The notes under the pieces: generated by a model
What the model saw: the letters and a program-made list of their open reading frames with translations, nothing else
What the model was told of the DNA's origin: nothing
The model's database searches: none
In this document: positions 1-6,400 of the stretch, one piece after another
How positions within the stretch are numbered: the stretch's first letter is position 1
Layout of the letters: each line of letters starts with the position of its first letter
Assembly: GCA_001515955.1 (NCBI GenBank)
Contig: LOES01000033.1
Coordinates: forward strand, 1-14,308
Direction of reading: 5' to 3'
Length of the DNA: 14,308 nucleotides
Source: Clostridia bacterium BRH_c25
GTDB lineage: Bacteria; Bacillota_A; Clostridia; Lutisporales; Lutisporaceae
Position numbers and translations under genes: made by a program

Positions 1-693
1 AAAAAGAAATGGATAGTAAAAGGAAGCCCTCATATTGATTATGCGGCAGACATTAACGTACTGCTTACGTATTATAAATTGAAGGATAACATAAGGGATG
101 AAGGAGGCTTGCTTCCAAGGCTGGCAAAGCTGGCCTTCCAAAGAGGCTATAATAATGCTGCATCAGGGAATAAACATCTTGACGAAATTATTGCAGCTTC
201 GATTACTGCCCAGGTATTATTGGAGGAGCAGAAATGCAGCTCGATGGATGAAGCGGCAGAGCCTTTTGCAAATATGTTGAGCCAACTGCTTGCAGCAGGC
301 TACAGGGGCGATGACCAGTCTGTATCCAGGATACTTGGCTGGATAGGCTACAATCTTGGAAAATGGATTTATTTGATTGATGCTTTTGATGATATTGAAA
401 AGGATATTAAAAGTGGAAGCTATAATCCTCTGCTTCAACAATACAAATATGACAATCAGGATGTCAAAGCCTTTAAGTCCGGCATTGAAGATGAGGTCAG
501 GATAAATCTTCTTCAGGCACTGTCGCAGACAACGGGTTCAATAGAGCTGCTTAAGCTGAAAAATAAAGGGATAATTGACAACATTCTTTATGAAGGCCTA
601 TACGGCAAAACAGAGAAAGTATTGAGCTGCATTACCAGCGAAAAAAGGAGTTGCGAGAGAGATGAGAAATCCGTACGAAGTATTGGGAATTAG
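1..693 (+). CDS. DUF5685 family protein, 5' end missing
   Basis: The reading frame is open from the first base of the window, so the gene begins upstream; 230 residues plus the stop are visible. The first visible part carries an Asp-Tyr-Ala-Ala-Asp-Ile-Asn-Val-Leu stretch followed by Tyr-Tyr-Lys-Leu-Lys-Asp, which I recognise as typical of DUF5685 proteins of Firmicutes (usually longer, around 280 residues, so roughly the first fifth is missing). A second acidic motif, LIDAFDDIEKD, lies about two thirds through. Paired acidic helices like these recall all-alpha prenyl-synthase-like folds, but no enzymatic role is established, to my knowledge. The protein looks soluble, with no membrane segment. 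Its last 32 bases overlap the start of the J-domain gene, implying translational coupling and a shared job. A TTG at 79 could be mistaken for a start, but the homology-bearing frame continues upstream of it. Family call fairly sure; function unknown. Confidence 0.75.
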   Translation, partial: KKKWIVKGSPHIDYAADINVLLTYYKLKDNIRDEGGLLPRLAKLAFQRGYNNAASGNKHLDEIIAASITAQVLLEEQKCSSMDEAAEPFANMLSQLLAAGYRGDDQSVSRILGWIGYNLGKWIYLIDAFDDIEKDIKSGSYNPLLQQYKYDNQDVKAFKSGIEDEVRINLLQALSQTTGSIELLKLKNKGIIDNILYEGLYGKTEKVLSCITSEKRSCERDEKSVRSIGN

Positions 694-1291
694 GGAAGGT
701 ACAGATGCAGAAGGAATAAGAAGGGCATACATGGAGCTGGTCAAGAAGTACCATCCGGATCAGTACCAGAATAATCCCCTGTCTGATCTGGCTGAAGAGA
801 AGCTTAAAGAGATAAACGAGGCTTATGATTACCTTATGAAAAAAGCGGAGGCTCAGGGCGGAATCAGAAGCAGCAGGCAGCAGGAGGAGCGGGGATACAG
901 GAACAATCAGGAGGATGCAGGCAGAAGCTACTATGATCAGGCAAGGGCATATGTAAATATGGGCAACGTGGCTGCTGCAGAAGAGATATTGAACAATATC
1001 AGCTTCCGGGGTGGGGAATGGTATTATCTTAAAGGCTTGATTTTCATGAGACGGGGCTGGTATAATGAGGCGGTTACAAGCCTGAAAACTGCTGTGGATA
1101 TGGAGCCAGGCAACTATGAGTTCAGGGATGCCTTAAACAGGGTAGTGAATACCAACAGGCAGTATCAGTCCACTGTATACAACCGGAGAGGTTACAGCAC
1201 CGGACCGGATCTTTGCTCCTTGTGCCAGTGCCTCATATGCACAGACTGCTGCTGTGAATGCATGGGCGGAGACTGCATCAGCTGCTGCTAA
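662..1291 (+). CDS. J-domain (DnaJ-like) protein with TPR region and Cys-rich tail
   Basis: This 209-residue protein starts with a J domain (about residues 3-62) containing the diagnostic HPD tripeptide at 31-33, so it should stimulate the ATPase of a DnaK/Hsp70 partner. A polar linker (63-88) is followed by two TPR-like helical repeats (about 89-155, e.g. YYDQARAYVNMGNVAAAEEIL and WYYLKGLIFMRRGWYNEAV). It lacks the G/F region and zinc finger of true DnaJ, so it is a type C co-chaperone. The last 25 residues (185-209) hold 11 cysteines with a CMGGD motif, suggesting metal binding or a thiol-rich site. The start at 662 lies inside the DUF5685 gene and is preceded by AAGGAG at 645-650. The overlap suggests that the upstream DUF5685 protein is a client or partner. 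J domain certain; partner and metal binding are inference. Confidence 0.9.
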   Translation: MRNPYEVLGIREGTDAEGIRRAYMELVKKYHPDQYQNNPLSDLAEEKLKEINEAYDYLMKKAEAQGGIRSSRQQEERGYRNNQEDAGRSYYDQARAYVNMGNVAAAEEILNNISFRGGEWYYLKGLIFMRRGWYNEAVTSLKTAVDMEPGNYEFRDALNRVVNTNRQYQSTVYNRRGYSTGPDLCSLCQCLICTDCCCECMGGDCISCC

Positions 1292-1293
1292 AA

Positions 1294-1316
1294 TATTGCA
1301 CCCTATGGGCGCAATA
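1294..1316 (+). other. Hairpin just after the J-domain gene
   Basis: An inverted repeat begins 3 bases after the stop: TATTGC-A-CCC, loop TAT, GGG-C-GCAATA, nine paired bases with one mismatch. It has no following T-tract, so it is a weak candidate for a terminator and may only protect the 3' end of the mRNA. Confidence 0.4.
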
Positions 1317-1447
1317 AGTCGCTAGTCTCTAGTCTCTGGTCGCTAGATTAGGGCAGGGCTTCGAAGGTTAGACTAAGCTACAGCGGAGTGCTATACCTAT
1401 AAGGAATACCAGGAAATCTAGAGACTAGTGACTCGTGACTAGCGACT
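1317..1447. repeat. Inverted array of short CTAGTC-type repeats
   Basis: Two 31-bp arms, 1317-1347 and 1417-1447, are reverse complements at 26 of 31 positions; the outer 11 bases (AGTCGCTAGTC) match exactly. Each arm is itself a run of variants of a 7-8 bp phrase, AGTC followed by T/G/A-C-T. The 69-bp centre between them has no visible gene. This occupies most of the 205-bp spacer between the J-domain gene and the membrane protein gene. The structure could form a long imperfect stem in DNA or RNA. It is not a CRISPR: the units are too short, degenerate and inverted. Confidence 0.7.
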
Positions 1448-1496
1448 GAAATTCATGCCGTGAATAAGACACATTTTTATATGGTGGTGACGTATT

Positions 1497-2015
1497 ATGA
1501 GCAGGAAAATAGCTTTTGCTGGGATATTTACCGGCGTGTCGGTGATGCTCTTATATATGAGTGCAGTAATGCCTACGGGGAAGCTGACGCTGTACTTTTT
1601 GGCTTCTTTGCCCGTAGCGCTTGCAATGATTGAGTTCGGAGCAGGGACAGGTATTTCCGTATATTTTGCCACATGCATTCTGTCTGTATTAATCGCAGGC
1701 AACATATACGGCATTGTACCTTTTGCATTGTTTTTCGGGCATTATCCCGTGTTCAAGTTTTATATAGAAAAGAGAAGGAAAGCTATGGTGGAGGTTCTGC
1801 TAAAGCTTGCTGTTTTAAATATATCCGCATTACTATGGTATTTGCTTTTCAAAAATATTTTTATTAAGGTGCTTCCTGTCCAATTCACAGATAATAGTTG
1901 GCTGCTGTTGATTTTTGCTGCAGCGCTGCAGGTGGTATTTTTTGCATATGATTATGTGTTTTCCAGACTGCTTTCTTATTACGAATCAAAATTGAGTATA
2001 ATTAAGAGAGGATAA
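1497..2015 (+). CDS. Small polytopic membrane protein, function unknown
   Basis: A 172-residue, strongly hydrophobic protein with about five or six predicted membrane helices (roughly 6-25, 32-47, 50-68, 72-88, 100-118 and 134-155), a short Lys/Arg-rich loop at 91-96 (EKRRKA) and a basic C-terminus, which suggests a cytoplasmic tail. The start ATG is preceded by a GGTGGTGA ribosome site. The N-terminal pattern (FAGIFTGVSV, then PTGKLTLYFLASLPVALAMIEFG-like text) resembles DUF2232 proteins and ECF-transporter substrate-binding (S) components in general shape. I cannot assign a family firmly, and no energising module (EcfA/T) is present nearby. It is followed after 24 bases by a hydrolase gene on the same strand, so the two are probably cotranscribed. 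No function should be assumed. Confidence 0.75.
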   Translation: MSRKIAFAGIFTGVSVMLLYMSAVMPTGKLTLYFLASLPVALAMIEFGAGTGISVYFATCILSVLIAGNIYGIVPFALFFGHYPVFKFYIEKRRKAMVEVLLKLAVLNISALLWYLLFKNIFIKVLPVQFTDNSWLLLIFAAALQVVFFAYDYVFSRLLSYYESKLSIIKRG

Positions 2016-2039
2016 TCAGCAGAAGGCAGGGATGATTGT

Positions 2040-2843
2040 ATGATAGAGGAAAAAATCGAAGGCAGGTTCATTCGTGAGTGGAAGAGGGATGATAACAAGG
2101 CAAATATTGTAATTGTCCATGGGGTTGCAGAGCATTCGGGGAGGTATATACATGCAGCGGAGTATTTTCAAGAGAAAGGCTTCAATGTATATACGGGAGA
2201 TCTGGTAGGACATGGACTGAGCGACGGTCCAAGGGTATTTATCAAAAGTGCTGATGATTATATTGATGATGTGAATTTATTCATAAGACGCGTGGAGAAC
2301 AGCAAGCCTACCTTCATATTGGGGCACAGCATGGGAGGCTTTATTGCACTGTATTATGGGGTGAAATGCCACAACCCCAAGATAAAAGGGCTTATAGTAT
2401 CTTCACCTTATCTGAAGGAACGGCTGGATATACCATACGGCAAGGTGCTATTCGGCAGGGCTGTAGCCAAGCTGTATCCGGGACTTGCGCTCAAGAGCGG
2501 AATAAAAAGCTATATGGTATGCAGGGATAAGGAAGTCTGCAGGAAATATGAAGAAGATAAATTGAATACCAGCATTGTTACGGTAGGGTGGTTTACTGCC
2601 ATGGAGAAAGCAAGGAAGTACACTATTGAAAATGCACCGGGCTTTCACTATCCATGTCTTATGCTCCAGGCAGGAGGCGATATAATAGTTGACCCGAAGG
2701 TGAACAAAAGCTACTTTGAGAGTATTCCTTCAGAAGATAAGGAGTATGTGCTTTTTGAGGGCTTTTATCATGAAATACTTAATGACCCGGAAAAAGAAAA
2801 GGCATTAAGCAAAATATCTGAATGGATAGAGGCGAGGCTTTGA
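2040..2843 (+). CDS. Alpha/beta hydrolase, monoacylglycerol lipase / lysophospholipase-like
   Basis: A 267-residue serine hydrolase of the Hydrolase_4 (serine aminopeptidase S33-like) group, similar in layout to monoglyceride lipases and PldB lysophospholipases. Visible landmarks: the oxyanion-hole HG at 27-28, the GHGLSDG loop at 57-63, the nucleophile elbow GHSMGG at 95-100 with Ser97, the probable acid Asp214 in AGGD (211-214), and the catalytic His244 in YHEILND. There is no signal peptide, so it is likely cytoplasmic or loosely membrane-associated, acting on lipid-derived esters. Length is normal for the family. It lies 24 bases downstream of the membrane protein gene and 34 bases upstream of the sensor kinase gene. 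The ribosome site is weak. Hydrolase fold and triad are clear; the exact substrate is not. Confidence 0.88.
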   Translation: MIEEKIEGRFIREWKRDDNKANIVIVHGVAEHSGRYIHAAEYFQEKGFNVYTGDLVGHGLSDGPRVFIKSADDYIDDVNLFIRRVENSKPTFILGHSMGGFIALYYGVKCHNPKIKGLIVSSPYLKERLDIPYGKVLFGRAVAKLYPGLALKSGIKSYMVCRDKEVCRKYEEDKLNTSIVTVGWFTAMEKARKYTIENAPGFHYPCLMLQAGGDIIVDPKVNKSYFESIPSEDKEYVLFEGFYHEILNDPEKEKALSKISEWIEARL

Positions 2844-2877
2844 ACCTGCTAAAATATGATAAATGCGGTGAGATATA

Positions 2878-4878
2878 ATGAATATAAAATATACATTAGT
2901 TTTGACATTAATATCTGCTATATTGATATCTGCAATAATTTCCAATGATCCGGGAATGGATTTATTTGCCAACCGAAATGAAAGCACTGTTTTTAAAGTT
3001 GCCGGTGATAATAACTTTCCACCATATGAGTATGTTGATGAAAACAAAAATTATGTGGGCTTTAATGTTGACATAATGAGAGCTATTGCCCTCTCAACAG
3101 GTGTAGAAGTTTATTTTTATCCAATGACGTGGAATGAGGCCGGCGGAAAATTAGTAGATGGTGATGTGGATATTATCCAAGGTATGAAGTATACAAAGGA
3201 AAGGGACAGATACTATGATTTTTCAGCAGAATATCTGGAGAACTCCCAGTCCATCTTTGTGCAAGCAGATAATAAGAGTATAAGTGAATTCAAAGATCTT
3301 TCCGGTAAAAAAATAGCATTGCAGAGGGGCGATGTTGCAGCAGATACCTTAAATAGGCTAAAAGATACAATTATTATCTATACTGAAAATCAGGAGCAAG
3401 CCATTTATGCGCTATTGGAAGGAAACGCTGATGCTTATATAGGAAATACACTTACCGGGGGATATCTGATCAACAGAATAGGAGTAATGGACAAAATAAA
3501 AATTGTGGGTAAAACCCTGAATCCCACAAAATACTCCCTGGCAGTAAAAGAAGGTAATACTGAAACTCTTAAAATCATAAATAAAGGGCTTGCTGAAATA
3601 AAGAGAAACGGAACTTATGATAAAATCTACAGAAAATGGTTTGGAAGACCTATTAATTTTCCGAGCTGGTATTTAAGAAGGGTGATATTTCTGGCAGTAG
3701 GGTTGGTGCTTATTTTCATAATTGCTATTATAGTTTCATTTAGATGGACAAGGATATTAAAAAAAGAGGTAGGAAACCGGACTCGGGAGTTAAATGATGC
3801 AAATTTTGTGCTTCAAAACAGGAATAGGCAAATCAAGCTGGAAAGGGATTTTATAGAGCAGCTGCTTAATAATATTTTTAATGGAGTAGTTACTATTAAT
3901 AATAAAGATATAATTACTTTTGCTAATAAACCGGCAATAAAAATATTAAATACTAAGATTAACAATCTTGTGAGCAATAATTACAATGAAACCTTAATAA
4001 AAGACATATTCTCCAGGGATAAACTGCCCCAATGCAGTGGAAACAAAGAAATATTCGTAAGCAACAGAAAAGTTTTCATCAGCTACAGGATACATTTACT
4101 TCATAACATAGATGATGAAGAAGAAGCTATCGTCATATTTAGTGATATAACCGAGGAAAGACTGATGCAGGAAAATATAAGGACCAAGGACAAGCTTCAT
4201 TCTCTTGGCAATTTAGTTACCGGTATAGCACACGAAATCAGGAACCCCTTGACTTCAATAAAAGCTTATACCGAGCTTATTCCTAAAAAACATGAAGATC
4301 CAAAATTCAGGATTATGATTTCCAAGGATATACCTCAGGAAATAGATAGACTTAATAGCTTGATAAATGACTTACTTGAGTATTCAAGACCAAGGAAACC
4401 CTTTATGGAAAATATATGCCTGTTTGATGCACTAAATAGTGCTTTGCTTCTGCTAAAGAATAATATCCAGAAAGAGCATATTCAACTGGAAAACAACGTT
4501 GATAAAGAAATACATGTAAGCTTTGATAAAAACCATCTCCGCCAGATATTAATAAATATACTGATTAATGCTTTTGAGAGTATGAACAAAGAGGAAAAAA
4601 TTATTAGCATTTGTTCGGACACTCAAGTAAACGATGTAGCTCTTTCAATAAAAGATAATGGTTGTGGAATAGATGAAAACAGTTTAAGCAAGGTTTACAA
4701 TCCATTCTACACTACTAAATCTACAGGTACCGGTCTTGGCTTGTATGTAAGCTATCAATTGGCATCGGAAAACAATGCTGATTTAAGGATAGATTCAATA
4801 ATAGGAGCGGGTACAACCTTTACAATAATATTTAAGAGAATGGAGGAGTATAAACATGGAGAAGCTTTTAATAGTTGA
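2878..4878 (+). CDS. Membrane sensor histidine kinase with extracellular SBP_bac_3 domain
   Basis: A 666-residue kinase. Order: N-terminal membrane/signal helix (about 5-22), periplasmic-type amino-acid-binding SBP_bac_3 domain (about 38-257), second membrane helix (268-288), coiled linker (295-325), PAS-like domain (about 325-430), HisKA with phospho-acceptor His452 in the AHEIRNPLTS motif, and HATPase_c with N box (HLRQILINILINAFESM, 553-569), G1 box DNGCGID (593-599) and G2 box GTGLGL (617-622). In the sensor, Arg109 in YTKER aligns by eye with the carboxylate-binding Arg of HisJ-type proteins, while Asn190 sits where these usually have Asp for the alpha-amino group. The gene overlaps the response regulator by 23 bases, a clear two-component pair. 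The ligand is probably an amino acid or derivative found outside the cell. Very AT-rich compared with the genes to its left. Confidence 0.93.
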   Translation: MNIKYTLVLTLISAILISAIISNDPGMDLFANRNESTVFKVAGDNNFPPYEYVDENKNYVGFNVDIMRAIALSTGVEVYFYPMTWNEAGGKLVDGDVDIIQGMKYTKERDRYYDFSAEYLENSQSIFVQADNKSISEFKDLSGKKIALQRGDVAADTLNRLKDTIIIYTENQEQAIYALLEGNADAYIGNTLTGGYLINRIGVMDKIKIVGKTLNPTKYSLAVKEGNTETLKIINKGLAEIKRNGTYDKIYRKWFGRPINFPSWYLRRVIFLAVGLVLIFIIAIIVSFRWTRILKKEVGNRTRELNDANFVLQNRNRQIKLERDFIEQLLNNIFNGVVTINNKDIITFANKPAIKILNTKINNLVSNNYNETLIKDIFSRDKLPQCSGNKEIFVSNRKVFISYRIHLLHNIDDEEEAIVIFSDITEERLMQENIRTKDKLHSLGNLVTGIAHEIRNPLTSIKAYTELIPKKHEDPKFRIMISKDIPQEIDRLNSLINDLLEYSRPRKPFMENICLFDALNSALLLLKNNIQKEHIQLENNVDKEIHVSFDKNHLRQILINILINAFESMNKEEKIISICSDTQVNDVALSIKDNGCGIDENSLSKVYNPFYTTKSTGTGLGLYVSYQLASENNADLRIDSIIGAGTTFTIIFKRMEEYKHGEAFNS

Positions 4879-6208
4879 TGATGAGTTGTCGATTCGTAAT
4901 TCTCTAAGTTTTGCTCTTGAGGACGGATATGAAATATTTACTGCAGTGGATGAAAAATCAGCAGTAGATATAGTATCAGGTGTTGATATATCCGTAGTCC
5001 TTCTTGATCTTAGACTTGGCAGTGAGGATGGTATTTGTGTCCTGAAGAGCATTAAAGCAATACGTCCTGAGCTGGCGGTATTAATAATGACTGCTTATGG
5101 CTCTATAGAGTCGTCCGTGGAAGCAATCAAGGCAGGAGCATTTTATTATATTACAAAACCTATAAATATAGATGAATTAATGCTTTTGCTTGAAAAGGTC
5201 AAAGAATACATGGCACTAAACAATAAAATAAAATACTTAAGCAGTCAAATCAGTCAGAGTAGCTTCTTTTACAACATTGTCGGTACGTCAAAAAAGATTC
5301 AGGAGGTTTTTAACCTGATCGACAAGGTCAAGGATATTGACAGCAATGTGCTTATCAAAGGAGAAAGTGGTACTGGTAAAGAGCTTGTTGCAAGAGCTAT
5401 ACATTTTGAAGGAAAAAGAAAAAGCAAACCCTTTAATGTAATAAATTGCTCTGCCATGCCGGCTAATCTATTGGAAAGCGAATTGTTTGGGTTTAGAAAG
5501 GGCTCTTTTACAGGAGCTTTCGAAGATCGTAAGGGGATTATCGAATTATCCGATGGAGGGACGCTTTTTTTGGATGAAATCGGTGACATGGATATCAATC
5601 TACAGATAAAATTGCTGAGAGTACTGCAGAATAAAGAAGTTAGACCTGTAGGGGCTGCTAATGACATAAAGTCAGATGTTAGATTTATATCGGCAACAAA
5701 TAAGGATTTGAAAGAAGAAATAAAGAACAATTTATTTAGAAAGGATTTATTCTATCGGTTAAATGTCATAAATATAAACTTGCCGTCACTGCGTAACAGA
5801 AGAGAGGATATTCCAAAGCTGGTAGGTCACTTTATAAAAAAGTATAATATGCTCCTTGATAAGAGTATTAAAGGAATTACATCAGAGGCTCTCGAAGCTC
5901 TTGAAAGATATAGGTTTGAAGGTAATGTAAGAGAACTGGAAAACATAATCGAGCGTGCAATTGCACTTGCTTGGGAGGACTTTATAGGTTTGAAGGATCT
6001 GCCTGAGGAACTTTTTTTCAGGGAGAATATGGTTAATCTCCCTAATGATCTTATAGAAATATATGTAGGAGATAGTATGAAAACAATAGAAAAAAAGGTA
6101 ATACAGCAGACTCTCCGGGTATTTGACAACAACAGGAAAAGGACTGCTGAGATAATTGGTATCAGTGAAAGGGCCTTAAGATATAAAATTAAAGAATACA
6201 ACCTGTAA
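4856..6208 (+). CDS. NtrC-family sigma-54-dependent response regulator
   Basis: A 450-residue activator with all three NtrC modules. The receiver domain (1-120) has the acidic pair Asp8/Asp9, phospho-acceptor Asp51, Thr79 and Lys101. The AAA+ domain (about 140-370) has Walker A GESGTGKE (169-176), the sigma-54 contact loop as GSFTGA (216-221, a variant of GAFTGA) and Walker B GGTLFLDEIGD (234-244). A Fis-type helix-turn-helix ends the protein (about 425-450, NNRKRTAEIIGISERALRYK). The start ATG is 7 bases after GGAGGAG (4842-4848), inside the end of the kinase gene. It should be phosphorylated by that kinase and open sigma-54 promoters from upstream sites. A near-consensus sigma-54 promoter lies 140 bp downstream, before the transporter gene, which is the obvious target. 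Confidence 0.96.
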   Translation: MEKLLIVDDELSIRNSLSFALEDGYEIFTAVDEKSAVDIVSGVDISVVLLDLRLGSEDGICVLKSIKAIRPELAVLIMTAYGSIESSVEAIKAGAFYYITKPINIDELMLLLEKVKEYMALNNKIKYLSSQISQSSFFYNIVGTSKKIQEVFNLIDKVKDIDSNVLIKGESGTGKELVARAIHFEGKRKSKPFNVINCSAMPANLLESELFGFRKGSFTGAFEDRKGIIELSDGGTLFLDEIGDMDINLQIKLLRVLQNKEVRPVGAANDIKSDVRFISATNKDLKEEIKNNLFRKDLFYRLNVININLPSLRNRREDIPKLVGHFIKKYNMLLDKSIKGITSEALEALERYRFEGNVRELENIIERAIALAWEDFIGLKDLPEELFFRENMVNLPNDLIEIYVGDSMKTIEKKVIQQTLRVFDNNRKRTAEIIGISERALRYKIKEYNL

Positions 6209-6260
6209 TAATAAGCCCTGCAATTTTTTCCGTATTGAAAAAATTGCAGGGCTTATTATT
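6207..6260 (+). terminator. Perfect 23-bp hairpin at the end of the response regulator gene
   Basis: Arms 6207-6229 and 6238-6260 are exact reverse complements around an 8-base loop (CCGTATTG). The left arm begins within the TAA stop codon. The core is AAGCCCTGCAA and the inner end of the stem is A6/T6, so it reads similarly on both strands. The downstream run is TTATTATTGG rather than a clean T-tract, but the length and strength of the stem make a transcription barrier likely. It separates the kinase/regulator transcript from the sigma-54-driven transporter operon. Confidence 0.75.
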
Positions 6261-6282
6261 GGTCAGCTATTGTTTTTTATTA

Positions 6283-6311
6283 AGTTATATGTGCCTGAAA
6301 TATAGTTATAT
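6283..6311 (+). promoter_or_regulatory. Candidate activator-binding repeats upstream of the sigma-54 promoter
   Basis: The octamer AGTTATAT occurs at 6283-6290 and 6304-6311, exactly 21 bp apart (two helical turns), each followed shortly by GCC. The pair is centred about 80 bp before the predicted transcription start, a normal place for an NtrC-type upstream activating site. The sequence is AT-rich and the repeat short, so chance is possible. Confidence 0.35.
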
Positions 6312-6347
6312 AGCCGTTAACCATAGAATATTTCTGTAAAAAGAATA

Positions 6348-6364
6348 TTGGCATTATACTTGCT
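6348..6364 (+). promoter_or_regulatory. Sigma-54 (-24/-12) promoter
   Basis: TTGGCATTATACTTGCT matches the YTGGCACGRNNNTTGCW consensus at every specified position except the two after TTGGCA, with the required 10 bases between the GG and GC doublets. The predicted start is near 6375, giving a leader of about 25 bases to the transporter ATG at 6401, which is preceded by AAGGAGG at 6386-6392. The neighbouring NtrC-family regulator is the natural activator. Confidence 0.88.
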
Positions 6365-6400
6365 TTTAATAATGTTAATAAAAGCAAGGAGGTATTATTT

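Noticed and set aside
79..81. TTG at 79 as the start of the first gene
   Set aside because: The frame is open back to base 1 and the residues before it fit the DUF5685 family, so the gene is cut by the window edge.
1317..1447. CRISPR array
   Set aside because: Units are 7-8 bp, degenerate and in inverted arms, with no regular spacers and no cas genes.
1451..1465. Short palindrome ATTCATGCCGTGAAT upstream of the membrane protein gene
   Set aside because: Only 6 of 7 pairs and short; too likely by chance to list as an operator.
5299..5730. A 143-codon minus-strand frame inside the response regulator gene
   Set aside because: It lies opposite the conserved AAA+ domain; the Ser/Leu-rich product is what reverse translation of that region gives by chance.
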